Origin: Clostridia bacterium
GTDB lineage: Bacteria > Bacillota > Clostridia > Oscillospirales > CAG-272
Direction of reading: 5' to 3'
Length of the DNA stretch: 33,861 nucleotides
Assembly (NCBI GenBank): GCA_017481495.1
Contig: JAFUPC010000120.1
Span: 1-33,861 of the forward strand
The translations under genes and the position numbers were made by a program. Numbering within the stretch: position 1 is the stretch's first letter; every line of letters begins with the position of its first letter. Below, piece after piece: positions 6,819-14,859 of this stretch. The notes beneath the pieces were generated by a model. It saw nothing but the letters and a program-made list of their open reading frames with translations. It did not search any database and was not told the origin of the DNA.

Positions 6819-8381
6819 TCCGGCCGAAAACATCTGTGCCACCGGCACAAACAGCACCGTGATGGAGTCAGGAATCGTTTCCGTGTCCTCCGGAAGATCG
6901 TTTGCCCGGCAGATGACGGCAGGAGTCATGCGGCAGCGGCGGGCGATGTCCCAGATCGTTTCTCCGCGTTCCGGATAGCAGAGAAGCACAGGGCAGGTCG
7001 GCTTTTCCGCTTTGGGCGCATCCTTGGGAACGGTGACAGACAGCGGGCGGCTGACTTCTGCCAACCCGGCGGCGGAGAGGAGAACGGCAAGCTCCGCTTC
7101 GCAGGAAACGGTGCCGTCTGCATCGGGGCGGGCGGCGGAGGAGAGTACGCGGCATTCGTTTGTGACAAACATGGATTGCGCATCCAGACCCGCGGCATCG
7201 GTCTCCCATCGCAGGGGAATACTGCCGTTGACGGGGAAAAACGTGCCGTCCTCCGCCTGCGCGATGGCGTTGATCTCCATGGTGCCGGACAGAATCAGCC
7301 GTCCGCCCTCGCACGCGGTGTGGTCAAGAGTGGGGGTCATATGACAGTCGATGATCGCTCTGACGGTCTCACCATTGTCCTGGCGGATGCTTCCGGCGGC
7401 GGAAAAGTTTCCGTTTGTGACGCGCACGGGAAGATAGGACTGTACGGCTTCACTTGTGATGCGCACGTCAGAGGACGGCAGAAACGCATCCGTCATGACG
7501 GAAACGGCGGAATCCACAGAGCAGACCACGGCGCATTCCGCCGCAAAATCGACACCGAGTCCGCGTCCCTCCTCCGTGATCGTCGGTGTGACGGACACAA
7601 CGGACAAATCAGGCTCGCACCGGCATCCGTCCGGGATGTCCTGCGCGGAAACCGTCTCCGAAAACGGAACGCGGCGGGAAAGACAGCGATAGGCGGGGCC
7701 GTTGTCGTCGGCGACGGTGCATAGGGCATCGATCAGATATTCGCCTTTGCACACGACATTGCCGCCCGTGGCGCGCGCATCGGAGACGACCGGCATCACT
7801 GTGCAGGAAAGCACCTCGCTGATGGGCGCATTTCCTACCGGTATGTCCTCGGAATATCGCAGGTCTCCTGCGGACACGCAGATAAGCGTGCAGGCAGGAT
7901 ATGCTGAGTTCCGTGTGCAGAGTGTCTCGTCCCCCGGCAGGGATGCGGTATCGGGGGTGACATCCCGCTCGGCGGTCGCACGGACGGATGTGCGCAGTCG
8001 GGTGCGCAGGGTGCATTTCCGGGGCCCGGAGAGACGGCAGGATGCGTTTTCCGGATGGATGCGGACGGAGACAACGGCGGTTTCGTCCAGTCCCGCGACG
8101 GCGATGTTCTGCGAAAAGGGAAGCGTGTTCTGAAAGCTGTGAATCGTGCCGTCCTCCGCCATGTAAAGCAGGACAACGGCGGCATTTCCCTCAAGTTCCA
8201 ACCGTTCTCCGTTCATGTACCGTCCTGTCACGCGCGGGGATGCGGTCACGCGCAGAACGCGCCGCACATCGGGCAGATAATCCGGCAGGGAATATTCCCC
8301 CTGCGCCTCGGTTGTGTGGGAGCCTGTGTAAAGAAGTGTGCAGATTCTGTCCGCACGGTTTGTACGATTGGTTGTTTCCAT
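6813..8381 (-). CDS. SipL-like spore coat protein: three SPOCS (DUF3794) repeats and a LysM domain
   Basis: In Clostridioides difficile SipL binds SpoIVA and anchors the spore coat; related proteins have SPOCS repeats and a terminal LysM. The 522-residue product has three matching repeats (about 50-85, 205-245 and 365-395; each a short strand, an acidic turn such as 'AEDGTIHSF' or 'AEDGTFFPV' and then 'PF' or 'PLRW') and a C-terminal LysM-like segment (about 465-515, 'RGETIWDIARRCRMT'). Of two nearby ATGs I prefer 8381, because the GGAGGAT at about 8391-8397 sits too close to the ATG at 8390. It lies 89 bases downstream of sigK on the same strand, which fits a mother-cell, late-sporulation role. 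Calling it SipL itself rather than a paralogue is not certain. Confidence 0.8.
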   Translation of the reverse strand: METTNRTNRADRICTLLYTGSHTTEAQGEYSLPDYLPDVRRVLRVTASPRVTGRYMNGERLELEGNAAVVLLYMAEDGTIHSFQNTLPFSQNIAVAGLDETAVVSVRIHPENASCRLSGPRKCTLRTRLRTSVRATAERDVTPDTASLPGDETLCTRNSAYPACTLICVSAGDLRYSEDIPVGNAPISEVLSCTVMPVVSDARATGGNVVCKGEYLIDALCTVADDNGPAYRCLSRRVPFSETVSAQDIPDGCRCEPDLSVVSVTPTITEEGRGLGVDFAAECAVVCSVDSAVSVMTDAFLPSSDVRITSEAVQSYLPVRVTNGNFSAAGSIRQDNGETVRAIIDCHMTPTLDHTACEGGRLILSGTMEINAIAQAEDGTFFPVNGSIPLRWETDAAGLDAQSMFVTNECRVLSSAARPDADGTVSCEAELAVLLSAAGLAEVSRPLSVTVPKDAPKAEKPTCPVLLCYPERGETIWDIARRCRMTPAVICRANDLPEDTETIPDSITVLFVPVAQMFSAGE

Positions 8382-8470
8382 TCTGTGCATATCCTCCTGT
8401 GTTTTCAGTTTTGGTGGATGGGACAGTATATGCGGGGGCGAGGTGGGATATGCAGGGGGAGAATCTCCGC

Positions 8471-9184
8471 TCACCCCTGCTCCATATATCCTCCCATCCC
8501 ACTCCGCAATTTTTCCAGCGCACTCTTCTCGATCCGCGAAATATACGACCGAGAGATTCCCAGCTTCTCCGCACAGGCGCGCTGGGTCACGGCGGGCGTT
8601 CTGCCGAGTCCGTAGCGCAGAATGATGATCTCCCGCTCTCTGGCATCCAGAACGCTGTCAATGAGCACACGCACCTTGTGCGCGCGCATTTTCTGGGCAA
8701 GATCGTCGGCGATGGTGTCGTCTTCGGCGATGATGTCCATGTAAGTCAGCGGATTTCCGTCCCGGTCGGTGTCGATGGTCTCCTGAATGGAAACGTCGTT
8801 TCCGTGCTTTTTCTGGGCGCGGAAGTACATGAGGATTTCATTTTGCAGGCACCGCGCGGCATAGGTGGCAAATTTTGCGCCGTTTTCCGGGTCAAACGAA
8901 TCCACCGCCTTGATCAATCCCACGGTGCCGATGGAGATGAGATCGTCCTGATTTTTGGCGGACGGGTAATATTTGCGGACAATGTGCGTGATGAGCCGCA
9001 GATTGTGGCAGATGAGCTTATCCCGCGCCTCCGCCGCTTCCCGCGAACTGCCGTTTTTCATCTGACGGAACAGCTTCAGCTCCTCCTCTCCCGAAAGCGG
9101 CTCCGGAAAAGACTGCACGCTGTCCACCTGCAAAAAGGCGAACAGCGCGTTTGATAACAGTGTTATGACAGCGGCACCGAACAT
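8471..9184 (-). CDS. sigK: RNA polymerase sporulation sigma factor SigK (intact gene)
   Basis: SigK drives late gene expression in the mother cell during sporulation. The 237-residue product starts with a hydrophobic pro-sequence-like segment (about 5-20), then 'FPEPLS', sigma region 2 ('HNLRLITHIVRKYY', 'DDLISIGTVGLIKAVDSFDP', 'FATYAARCLQNEILMYFR') and region 4 with 'EREIIILRYGLG' and the helix-turn-helix 'AEKLGISRSYISRIE'. 'ATYAARC' with 'NEILM' and 'ISRSYISRIEK' are shared by SigK and SigE; the order 'FPEPLS ... EEE' near the start and the short pro-segment favour SigK. The gene is uninterrupted, so no skin-type prophage excision is needed. The start at 9184 is set by GGGGAGGAAG just upstream. 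Confidence 0.9.
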   Translation of the reverse strand: MFGAAVITLLSNALFAFLQVDSVQSFPEPLSGEEELKLFRQMKNGSSREAAEARDKLICHNLRLITHIVRKYYPSAKNQDDLISIGTVGLIKAVDSFDPENGAKFATYAARCLQNEILMYFRAQKKHGNDVSIQETIDTDRDGNPLTYMDIIAEDDTIADDLAQKMRAHKVRVLIDSVLDAREREIIILRYGLGRTPAVTQRACAEKLGISRSYISRIEKSALEKLRSGMGGYMEQG

Positions 9185-9264
9185 ATCGCTTCCTCCCCGT
9201 TTATGGTATCACGGGGAAAGTATATGCAAGGAAAGTGCCGGAAAGAACGGAAAATGCAGGTATT

Positions 9265-10260
9265 TCAAATCGAAACCTCATTTGCGCACGTTCCGTTTTT
9301 CAGATATTCCGCAAGATTGGCAGTCGTCGTGTCGGCAATGTTGGAGAGTGCTTCTTCCGTTAAAAATGCCTGATGGGAGGTCACGATGACATTCGGCATC
9401 GAAATCAGCCGCGCGAGCGTATCGTCGTCGAGAATGTGTCCGGAATTGTCCTCAAAGAATACATCGGATTCTTCCTCGTAGACGTCAAGGCACGCCGCAC
9501 CGACGTGACGGTCCTTGATGGCGGCAAGCAGGGCTTCCGCATCCACCAGCGCACCGCGGGAGGTGTTGAGGATGACGACACGGCGCTTGCACTTGGCAAG
9601 GGAGACCTCGTCGATGATGTGATAGGTTTCCTCCGTCAGCGGGCAGTGCAGGGAGATGATGTCGCTCTGCGCGAACAGCTCGTCCAAGGTGACATAACGG
9701 ATGGTATCGCCGTTGTCAAGATCCGGTGCAGGAAATTTGTCGTAGCAGAGGACGTTCATGCCAAAGCCGCGGCAGATATTGATGAAGGCGCGTCCGATGC
9801 GGCCCGTGCCGATGACACCGACCGTCCTGCCGTGCAGATCGAAGCCGGTGAGACCCGACAAACTGAAATTGTAGTCGCGTGTGCGCAGAAATGCCTTGTG
9901 GATACGGCGGATGGAGGTCAGAAGCAGCGCCATCGTGTGCTCCGCGACCGCATACGGGGAGTACGCCGGGACACGCAGAACGGGGATCTTCTTTTCTTTG
10001 GCGTGACGGATGTCCACATTGTTGAAGCCGGCACAGCGCAGGAGAATGACCTTGACCGAAAGCTCTGCCAGACGGTCGATGACCGCGGCGTTCACCGTGT
10101 CGTTGACGAAAACGCATACCGCATCCGCGCCTGCCGCAAGACCTGCGGTGTCCTCGTTCAGTTTGGTTTCGTAATATTTGATCGTCATGTCCCGCTCTGC
10201 GGCGAACGCATCAAAGGACGGACGGTCGTAGGGCTTGGCATCGAAAAACGCTATTTTCAT
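9265..10260 (-). CDS. D-2-hydroxyacid dehydrogenase, D-lactate dehydrogenase type
   Basis: The enzyme interconverts a 2-oxoacid (probably pyruvate) and its D-2-hydroxyacid with NADH. The 331-residue length is usual for D-LDH. The Rossmann motif 'GVIGTGRIG' lies at about 148-156, and the catalytic set is present: R235 in 'NTSRG', E264 in 'LDVYEEE' and H296 in 'TSHQAF'. 'CAGFNNVDI' and 'VPAYSPYAVAEH' match the LdhA-type subgroup closely, better than 3-phosphoglycerate or hydroxypyruvate enzymes. The start is ATG 10260 with GGAGG about 8 bases upstream. It is monocistronic, driven by a consensus promoter at 10290-10318, consistent with fermentative NADH reoxidation. Substrate is inferred from family resemblance only. 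Confidence 0.9.
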   Translation of the reverse strand: MKIAFFDAKPYDRPSFDAFAAERDMTIKYYETKLNEDTAGLAAGADAVCVFVNDTVNAAVIDRLAELSVKVILLRCAGFNNVDIRHAKEKKIPVLRVPAYSPYAVAEHTMALLLTSIRRIHKAFLRTRDYNFSLSGLTGFDLHGRTVGVIGTGRIGRAFINICRGFGMNVLCYDKFPAPDLDNGDTIRYVTLDELFAQSDIISLHCPLTEETYHIIDEVSLAKCKRRVVILNTSRGALVDAEALLAAIKDRHVGAACLDVYEEESDVFFEDNSGHILDDDTLARLISMPNVIVTSHQAFLTEEALSNIADTTTANLAEYLKNGTCANEVSI

Positions 10261-10289
10261 ATTGAAATACCTCCTTGATTGATAGGTAT

Positions 10290-10318
10290 ATTATAACATA
10301 AAATCAAAAGAATGGCAA
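10290..10318 (-). promoter_or_regulatory. Sigma-A promoter of the D-2-hydroxyacid dehydrogenase gene
   Basis: On the minus strand, TTGCCA (10313-10318), a 17-bp spacer and a perfect TATAAT (10290-10295). The start codon is 30 bases further on with a GGAGG site between. Confidence 0.8.
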
Positions 10319-10392
10319 GTGCGGTCGCACAATGTTTTCAGATTCTTAACAATCAGCAAATTGCCCGGGGAAAACAAATTTACAGATAGCCG

Positions 10393-10421
10393 TTGATTTT
10401 TTTGCCGGAATGTGGTATGAT
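10393..10421 (+). promoter_or_regulatory. Sigma-A-type promoter of the 109-residue orphan gene
   Basis: TTGATT (10393-10398), 17-bp spacer, TATGAT (10416-10421). It points toward the gene at 10475 and is back to back with the dehydrogenase promoter. Confidence 0.55.
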
Positions 10422-10474
10422 AATAGAAACCGGCGGCCTGTGCCGCAATTCCATATGGAAAGGAATCATAGAAC

Positions 10475-10804
10475 ATGGATGCACATGAATTCGGAATTTT
10501 ACCGAAAACACCGGAACATGGGGAACGGTACGATACATACGACGCCAAAACCTACGACTGTATTTCTATCCCCGATGAAGACCTGTACCCTCTGCTGTGG
10601 GATATGGAAGTGCTTTCCTGCTATTCCCATACCGTGGATATACCATGTCATGGGCTTGTGTACTGCGGCATCACGCTGATCCCGCCCACGGCGGCAAGAG
10701 AAATGCTGTGGATGACAAAGCCGCATCCGGCACTTGCACCGCTGACTGTGCTTTTGGAAAAAGCGGAAAAGGAAAACCGTTTCGTTATCCATTATGGTTT
10801 ATAA
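10475..10804 (+). CDS. Hypothetical protein, 109 residues
   Basis: I do not recognise this protein. It is acidic in its first half, with repeated Tyr-Asp ('ERYDTYDAKTYDCI'), has three Cys and three to four His without a clear metal pattern, and shows no signal peptide or membrane helix. A promoter at 10393-10421 and an AAGGA site about 10 bases before ATG 10475 support expression. The middle ('PCHGLVYCGITLIPP') looks like beta strands. It is followed by a long inverted repeat (10840-10918) and then by the aldo/keto reductase gene. Confidence 0.65.
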   Translation: MDAHEFGILPKTPEHGERYDTYDAKTYDCISIPDEDLYPLLWDMEVLSCYSHTVDIPCHGLVYCGITLIPPTAAREMLWMTKPHPALAPLTVLLEKAEKENRFVIHYGL

Positions 10805-10839
10805 CTTTATAATTTATACAAAAGAAATTTCAACAGATT

Positions 10840-10918
10840 TGTTCGATAACCTCATTCTGACCGAGAAAATACCCGTATATATCTCCGATTTCAATGGATG
10901 GCGACAGGTTATCGAACA
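10840..10918 (+). promoter_or_regulatory. 13-bp perfect inverted repeat with a 53-bp loop before the aldo/keto reductase gene
   Basis: Arms at 10840-10852 and 10906-10918 are exact reverse complements (core GTTCGATAACCT). The second arm ends 34 bases before the start codon of the aldo/keto reductase. TATAAT at 10808-10813 could be a -10 box upstream, which would place the repeat in the leader RNA. It may be a leader stem or a pair of operator sites; there is no T run after it, so it is not a terminator. Confidence 0.5.
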
Positions 10919-10952
10919 TATCTAATATAACCGATTCAAAGGAGAATCTGAA

Positions 10953-11984
10953 ATGACAACCGTTACCCTTGGAACAACCGGGATCGTCTCCCCGAAAAAT
11001 GCCTTCGGTGCACTGCCCGTTCAGCGCGTGGACGATGCGTATGCCGTCCGGCTTCTGCGCAAAGCTTATGATGCGGGAATCACGTTTTTTGACACGGCGC
11101 GCGCCTATTCCGACAGTGAACACAAGCTCGGCCTTGCGTTCGGGAAAACCGGTCTGCGAAAACATATCACGATCGCGACCAAAACGGGAGCGCGGACGGC
11201 GGAAAATTTCTGGCGCGACCTTGAAAAAAGTCTCACGGAGCTGAAAACGGATTACGTTGACATCTATCAGTTCCACAATCCCGCATTCTGCCCGAAGCCC
11301 GGCGACGGAACGGGACTGTATGAGGCGATGCTGTCCGCAAAGGAACAGGGCATGATCAGACACATCGGCATCACCAATCACCGTCTGTACGTTGCCGAGG
11401 AAGCGGTGAAGTCCGGTCTTTACGAAACGCTGCAGTTCCCGTTCTGCTATCTGGCGTCGGAAAAGGATATTGCGCTGGTAGAATTGTGCCGGGAACACAA
11501 CATCGGCTTCATCGCCATGAAAGCACTGTCCGGGGGACTTATTACAAAGTCGGATGCGGCGTATGCCTATCTTGCGCAGTACGACAACGTGCTTCCTATC
11601 TGGGGTGTGCAGAGGGAATCAGAGCTGGACGAATTTCTGTCCTACATGGAAAACGAACCCCGGATGACAGAGGAGATCGCCGCGCTCATTGCATCCGACC
11701 GCGAAGCCCTTGTGGGAGAGTTCTGCCGGGGATGCGGATACTGTATGCCGTGCCCGGCGGACATCGAGATCAATAACTGCGCCCGCATGGCACAGCTCAT
11801 CCGCCGCTCCCCATCGAAGAACTGGCTGACCGAAGAAAGTCAGGCAAAGATGATGAAGATCAAGGACTGCCTGCACTGCGGCGCGTGCGCAAAGAAATGT
11901 CCTTACGGTCTTGACACCCCGGCACTGCTCGCGCGCAATCTGGAGGACTACGAAAACATTCTCGCGGGTAAGGTGGAACTGTGA
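10953..11984 (+). CDS. Aldo/keto reductase with C-terminal [4Fe-4S] ferredoxin-like domain
   Basis: The 343-residue product has an N-terminal aldo/keto reductase barrel with the catalytic tetrad visible: D47 ('FFDTAR'), Y52, K77 ('ATKTG') and H108 ('QFHN'). From about residue 255 it carries a cysteine-rich tail: 'CRGCGYCMPCP' and 'CLHCGACAKKCPYG', typical of two clusters in the Fe-S fused AKR subgroup common in anaerobes. Such enzymes probably exchange electrons between a carbonyl or alcohol substrate and an iron-sulfur partner; the substrate is unknown. AGGAG precedes ATG 10953. The stop codon overlaps the next start (GTGA, 4 bases), so it is translationally coupled to the FliB-like gene. 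Confidence 0.88.
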   Translation: MTTVTLGTTGIVSPKNAFGALPVQRVDDAYAVRLLRKAYDAGITFFDTARAYSDSEHKLGLAFGKTGLRKHITIATKTGARTAENFWRDLEKSLTELKTDYVDIYQFHNPAFCPKPGDGTGLYEAMLSAKEQGMIRHIGITNHRLYVAEEAVKSGLYETLQFPFCYLASEKDIALVELCREHNIGFIAMKALSGGLITKSDAAYAYLAQYDNVLPIWGVQRESELDEFLSYMENEPRMTEEIAALIASDREALVGEFCRGCGYCMPCPADIEINNCARMAQLIRRSPSKNWLTEESQAKMMKIKDCLHCGACAKKCPYGLDTPALLARNLEDYENILAGKVEL

Positions 11985-12907
11985 AAACGCTTGCGCCGTC
12001 GTATTATCCTTACTTTTCCTGCATTGCCGGGGACTGCCGCCACACCTGCTGTGCTGGATGGGAGATCGACATTGATGCGGATACGCGCGCGTATTACCGT
12101 TCTGTCGGCGGGGCGATCGGGGAACGGCTGGAAAATGCCATTGAAGAAGATGCAGAGGGTAATGCGTATTTCCGGCTGTGCGGCGAGGAGGAACGCTGTC
12201 CGTTTCTGAACCGCAGTAATCTCTGCGACCTCATCCTGTCCCTTGGGGAAGAAGCGTTGTGCGACATCTGTGCTGAGCATCCGCGGTATTACAATGTCTT
12301 TTCCGACCGCACGGAAACGGGTATCGGTCTGTGCTGTGAAGCGGCGGCAAAGCTGGTGCTGTCGTGGGAGGAGCCGGTGCGGCTTGTTGTGGTGGATGAT
12401 GACGGTTTTGACGATGTTCTGCCGCCGACGGCAGAGGGAGCCTCCTGTCTTGCCCTGCGCGGGCAGGTGATCGACATTTTGCAGGACAGAACGAAACCCG
12501 TTCCTGCGCGCATCCGGGAGATGCTGTCGCTGTGCGGTGCATTTCCTGTGATTCCGGATGCCGGTATGTGGGCAGCGTATCTGTCCGGGCTGGAAATTCT
12601 TGACCCCGCATGGCAGAAAATGCTTGGAACGCTGACCGCGGCGGAGGACGTTCTGCCCGAGGTCACAGCGGAGCAGTTTCTTGTGTATCTTGTATACCGG
12701 CATTTTCCGAAAATGACGGAGGGCGTTTCTGCGCGGGCACTTGCCGGATTTGCCGCCGCCGCGTATGCTGTTATCAATGCGCTGTATGCGGTATCGGAAA
12801 GCCGTAATCCAGAAACGCTGTGGGAACTTGTCCGGTTGTTTTCGGCGGAAATCGAATATTCGGAGGAAAATCTGTGCGCGGTGCTGGAACTTGCTTTGCG
12901 TACATAA
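11981..12907 (+). CDS. FliB-like flagellin lysine-N-methylase family protein
   Basis: FliB methylates lysines of flagellin in enteric bacteria; many anaerobes carry homologues of unknown target. The 308-residue product begins with 'YYPYFSCIAGDC' and shows a conserved cysteine pattern in its first 110 residues ('CRHTCCAGW', 'CPFL', 'CDLI', 'CDICAEHPRYY', 'GLCCEAA'), the YkgJ-type Cys cluster that likely binds Fe-S. The C-terminal half is helical and unremarkable. The start is GTG 11981, overlapping the preceding stop as GTGA. No flagellin or motility gene is in the window, so a non-flagellar target, perhaps linked to the coupled Fe-S reductase, is possible but untested. Confidence 0.8.
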   Translation: MKTLAPSYYPYFSCIAGDCRHTCCAGWEIDIDADTRAYYRSVGGAIGERLENAIEEDAEGNAYFRLCGEEERCPFLNRSNLCDLILSLGEEALCDICAEHPRYYNVFSDRTETGIGLCCEAAAKLVLSWEEPVRLVVVDDDGFDDVLPPTAEGASCLALRGQVIDILQDRTKPVPARIREMLSLCGAFPVIPDAGMWAAYLSGLEILDPAWQKMLGTLTAAEDVLPEVTAEQFLVYLVYRHFPKMTEGVSARALAGFAAAAYAVINALYAVSESRNPETLWELVRLFSAEIEYSEENLCAVLELALRT

Positions 12908-12919
12908 CGCCCGTAGCAC

Positions 12920-12948
12920 TTGACTTTACACCCGATGTGTGGTATAAT
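12920..12948 (+). promoter_or_regulatory. Sigma-A promoter of the radical SAM / ferredoxin pair
   Basis: TTGACT (12920-12925), 17-bp spacer and perfect TATAAT (12943-12948), about 50 bases before the start codon at 13001. Confidence 0.8.
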
Positions 12949-13000
12949 ATAGTATAGTATATATAACAGGAAAAACAAGAATCGAGGATTGCGAACTATC

Positions 13001-14560
13001 ATGATCAATCTCAACGGCCGCCCGGCGAAAATGCTGCTGGTCTACCCGGACTATACGGACAGGGACTGCACAAAAAAGGTTTCCGGCGGCAACTATATGG
13101 AGGGTCTTGCATCCATCTCCGCGGTGCTCAAGCAGGGTGGACACGACTGTAAGCTTCTGCATCTTCTGTATCTGCATACAGAGGAGGATTACAAAGAAAA
13201 ACTGAAAAAGCTATGGGACGAAAACGACGGTTTTGACATTGTCGGCTTCTCCGTGCGCACCACGGCATTCCCGGATGCACAGACCTATATCCGCTGGACA
13301 AAGGAGATTTACCCGGAGTCGTTTGTGCTTTGCGGCGGCTACCATCCGACGCTGGTTCCCGATGAGGTGCTGGCGGCGGAGGGCGTGGACTGCGTGTGTG
13401 TCGGTGACGGCGAATATGCGGAGCTGGAGCTGTGCGACAAGATGCGCGACGGACAGGATTATCTCGATGTGGAAAGCCTGTATTTCAAGCTGCCGGACGG
13501 TTCCTTCAAGCACAATCCCATCCGCCCGCTGTTTGAAAATCTCGACGTTCTGCCGATTCCGGACTTTGAGCTGTTCGATTATGACAATCTCGAATCGTCC
13601 AAGGTCGGGACCGCCATCGTCGTCGTGTCGCGCGGATGCTTCTATAACTGCACCTACTGCGGCAACGGCAACTTCCGCAAGGTCTATCCGAACAAAAAGA
13701 TTTATGCGCGCTTCCGTTCGCCGGAAAACGCGATGCTGTATCTGAAAACCCTGCTCGCACGTCATCCGCAGATCAAGTTCATCAACTTCCGCGATGCCAT
13801 TTTCAATATGTTCCCGGATTGGTTCGATACATTCATTGAAATGTATACGAAAGAGATCGGTCTGCCGTGTACGGGCAACATCCGCTTCGATATTCTGACA
13901 GAAGAAACGGTCAAGAAGATGAAAGCGGCGGGATTCTATACCATCGACATGGGGCTTGAATCCGGAGACCAGGAGATGCGCTTCAAGTATCTGCGCCGGT
14001 ATCAGACGGACGAGATGATCATCCGCTGTTCCAACTGGTTCCATAAATACGGTATCGCCCAGCTGACTTATAACATCATCGGTCTGCCGCACGAGGACAT
14101 TCACCGCGCGCTGAAAACCATCAAGCTCAATGCCCGCATCAAATCCGACCGCGTGATCCCGAATATTTTCTATCCATATGAGGGAACCGCGCTGTATGAG
14201 ATTTCCAAGGAGGCAGGCTTCATCCCGGAGGGAGACTTCACGCAGAGACGTGTTCCGCTCGTTCAGCCGCAGTTCCCCGAGGAGCAGGTTCTGTTCATCG
14301 AGGCGTATTTCATGCACTTCGTCAAGCGTTATAAGCGGGCATTCGCCATGCCGCGCTGGATCGGGGAACCGTATGAAAAATGGCTTGACATCCGTGTCAC
14401 GGGCAAGCACGTCCCGTATAAACAGCTTGTGTGGCTTCACGACCGCTACGCATCCGTACGAAATCATCTCAAGGATTTCCTTGTCAACCATCTGCCCGGA
14501 CTGTATGTGAAGCTCCGGATGCTGAAGCACAAGAAAAAAGCGGATAAGTCCATCAAGTAA
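13001..14560 (+). CDS. B12-binding domain radical SAM protein
   Basis: The 519-residue product has an N-terminal cobalamin-binding-like Rossmann domain (about 10-140, 'DIVGFSVRTTAFPDA', 'VLCGGYHPTLVPDE', 'CVCVGDGE') and a radical SAM barrel with the cluster motif 'CFYNCTYC' at about 208-215, followed by 'NFRDAIF' and 'DMGLESGD', both usual in the BchE-like class. These enzymes generate a 5'-deoxyadenosyl radical and often methylate or rearrange unreactive carbons; the substrate here is unknown. The tail is Lys-rich. I use ATG 13001; a TTG 12 bases upstream is in frame but has no site, and the GAGG at 12984 is somewhat far. The ferredoxin gene 14 bases downstream is a likely electron donor. 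Confidence 0.88.
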   Translation: MINLNGRPAKMLLVYPDYTDRDCTKKVSGGNYMEGLASISAVLKQGGHDCKLLHLLYLHTEEDYKEKLKKLWDENDGFDIVGFSVRTTAFPDAQTYIRWTKEIYPESFVLCGGYHPTLVPDEVLAAEGVDCVCVGDGEYAELELCDKMRDGQDYLDVESLYFKLPDGSFKHNPIRPLFENLDVLPIPDFELFDYDNLESSKVGTAIVVVSRGCFYNCTYCGNGNFRKVYPNKKIYARFRSPENAMLYLKTLLARHPQIKFINFRDAIFNMFPDWFDTFIEMYTKEIGLPCTGNIRFDILTEETVKKMKAAGFYTIDMGLESGDQEMRFKYLRRYQTDEMIIRCSNWFHKYGIAQLTYNIIGLPHEDIHRALKTIKLNARIKSDRVIPNIFYPYEGTALYEISKEAGFIPEGDFTQRRVPLVQPQFPEEQVLFIEAYFMHFVKRYKRAFAMPRWIGEPYEKWLDIRVTGKHVPYKQLVWLHDRYASVRNHLKDFLVNHLPGLYVKLRMLKHKKKADKSIK

Positions 14561-14574
14561 GAGGAATGATGTTT

Positions 14575-14757
14575 ATGAAAATAGTATATAGAATCGATCA
14601 GGCGCTGTGCGTCAGCTGCGGTACCTGCGATATGGAGTGCCGCTTCGGCGCCATCCGTATCAGTGACCAGGGGAAGTTCTCCATTGATGCAGAGGTCTGC
14701 CGCGGCTGTGGTCTCTGTGCCGCTTCCTGCCCGGTCGATGCCGCAGTGAAAGCATAA
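14575..14757 (+). CDS. Two-cluster [4Fe-4S] ferredoxin
   Basis: The 60-residue product contains two CxxCxxCxxxC motifs, 'CVSCGTCDMEC' and 'CRGCGLCAASCP', the hallmark of clostridial 2[4Fe-4S] ferredoxins. Three in-frame ATGs cluster at 14566, 14569 and 14575; AGAGGAA at 14560-14566 is best spaced from the third, giving a start 'MKIVYRIDQ'. It follows the radical SAM gene directly and has no promoter of its own that I can see, so it probably supplies electrons for cleavage of S-adenosylmethionine by that protein, though general use is equally possible. Confidence 0.88.
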   Translation: MKIVYRIDQALCVSCGTCDMECRFGAIRISDQGKFSIDAEVCRGCGLCAASCPVDAAVKA

Positions 14758-14785
14758 TTTCCATAAAGAAATTTCACAAAAGGTC

Positions 14786-14814
14786 TTGACAAAAACGCAT
14801 TTTCAGTATAAAAT
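14786..14814 (+). promoter_or_regulatory. Sigma-A promoter of the DUF1292 gene
   Basis: Perfect TTGACA (14786-14791), 17-bp spacer, TAAAAT (14809-14814), 46 bases before the start codon. Confidence 0.7.
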
Positions 14815-14859
14815 ATAGACATAGAGAATATTATAGTCACAGAAACGAGGTAAAACACA

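Noticed and set aside
9199..9227. Possible sigma-E promoter (GCATATA ... CATAAAC, 15-bp spacer) before sigK
   Set aside because: The predicted transcript start would fall inside the ribosome binding site just before the start codon, so translation would be impaired; the match is probably chance.
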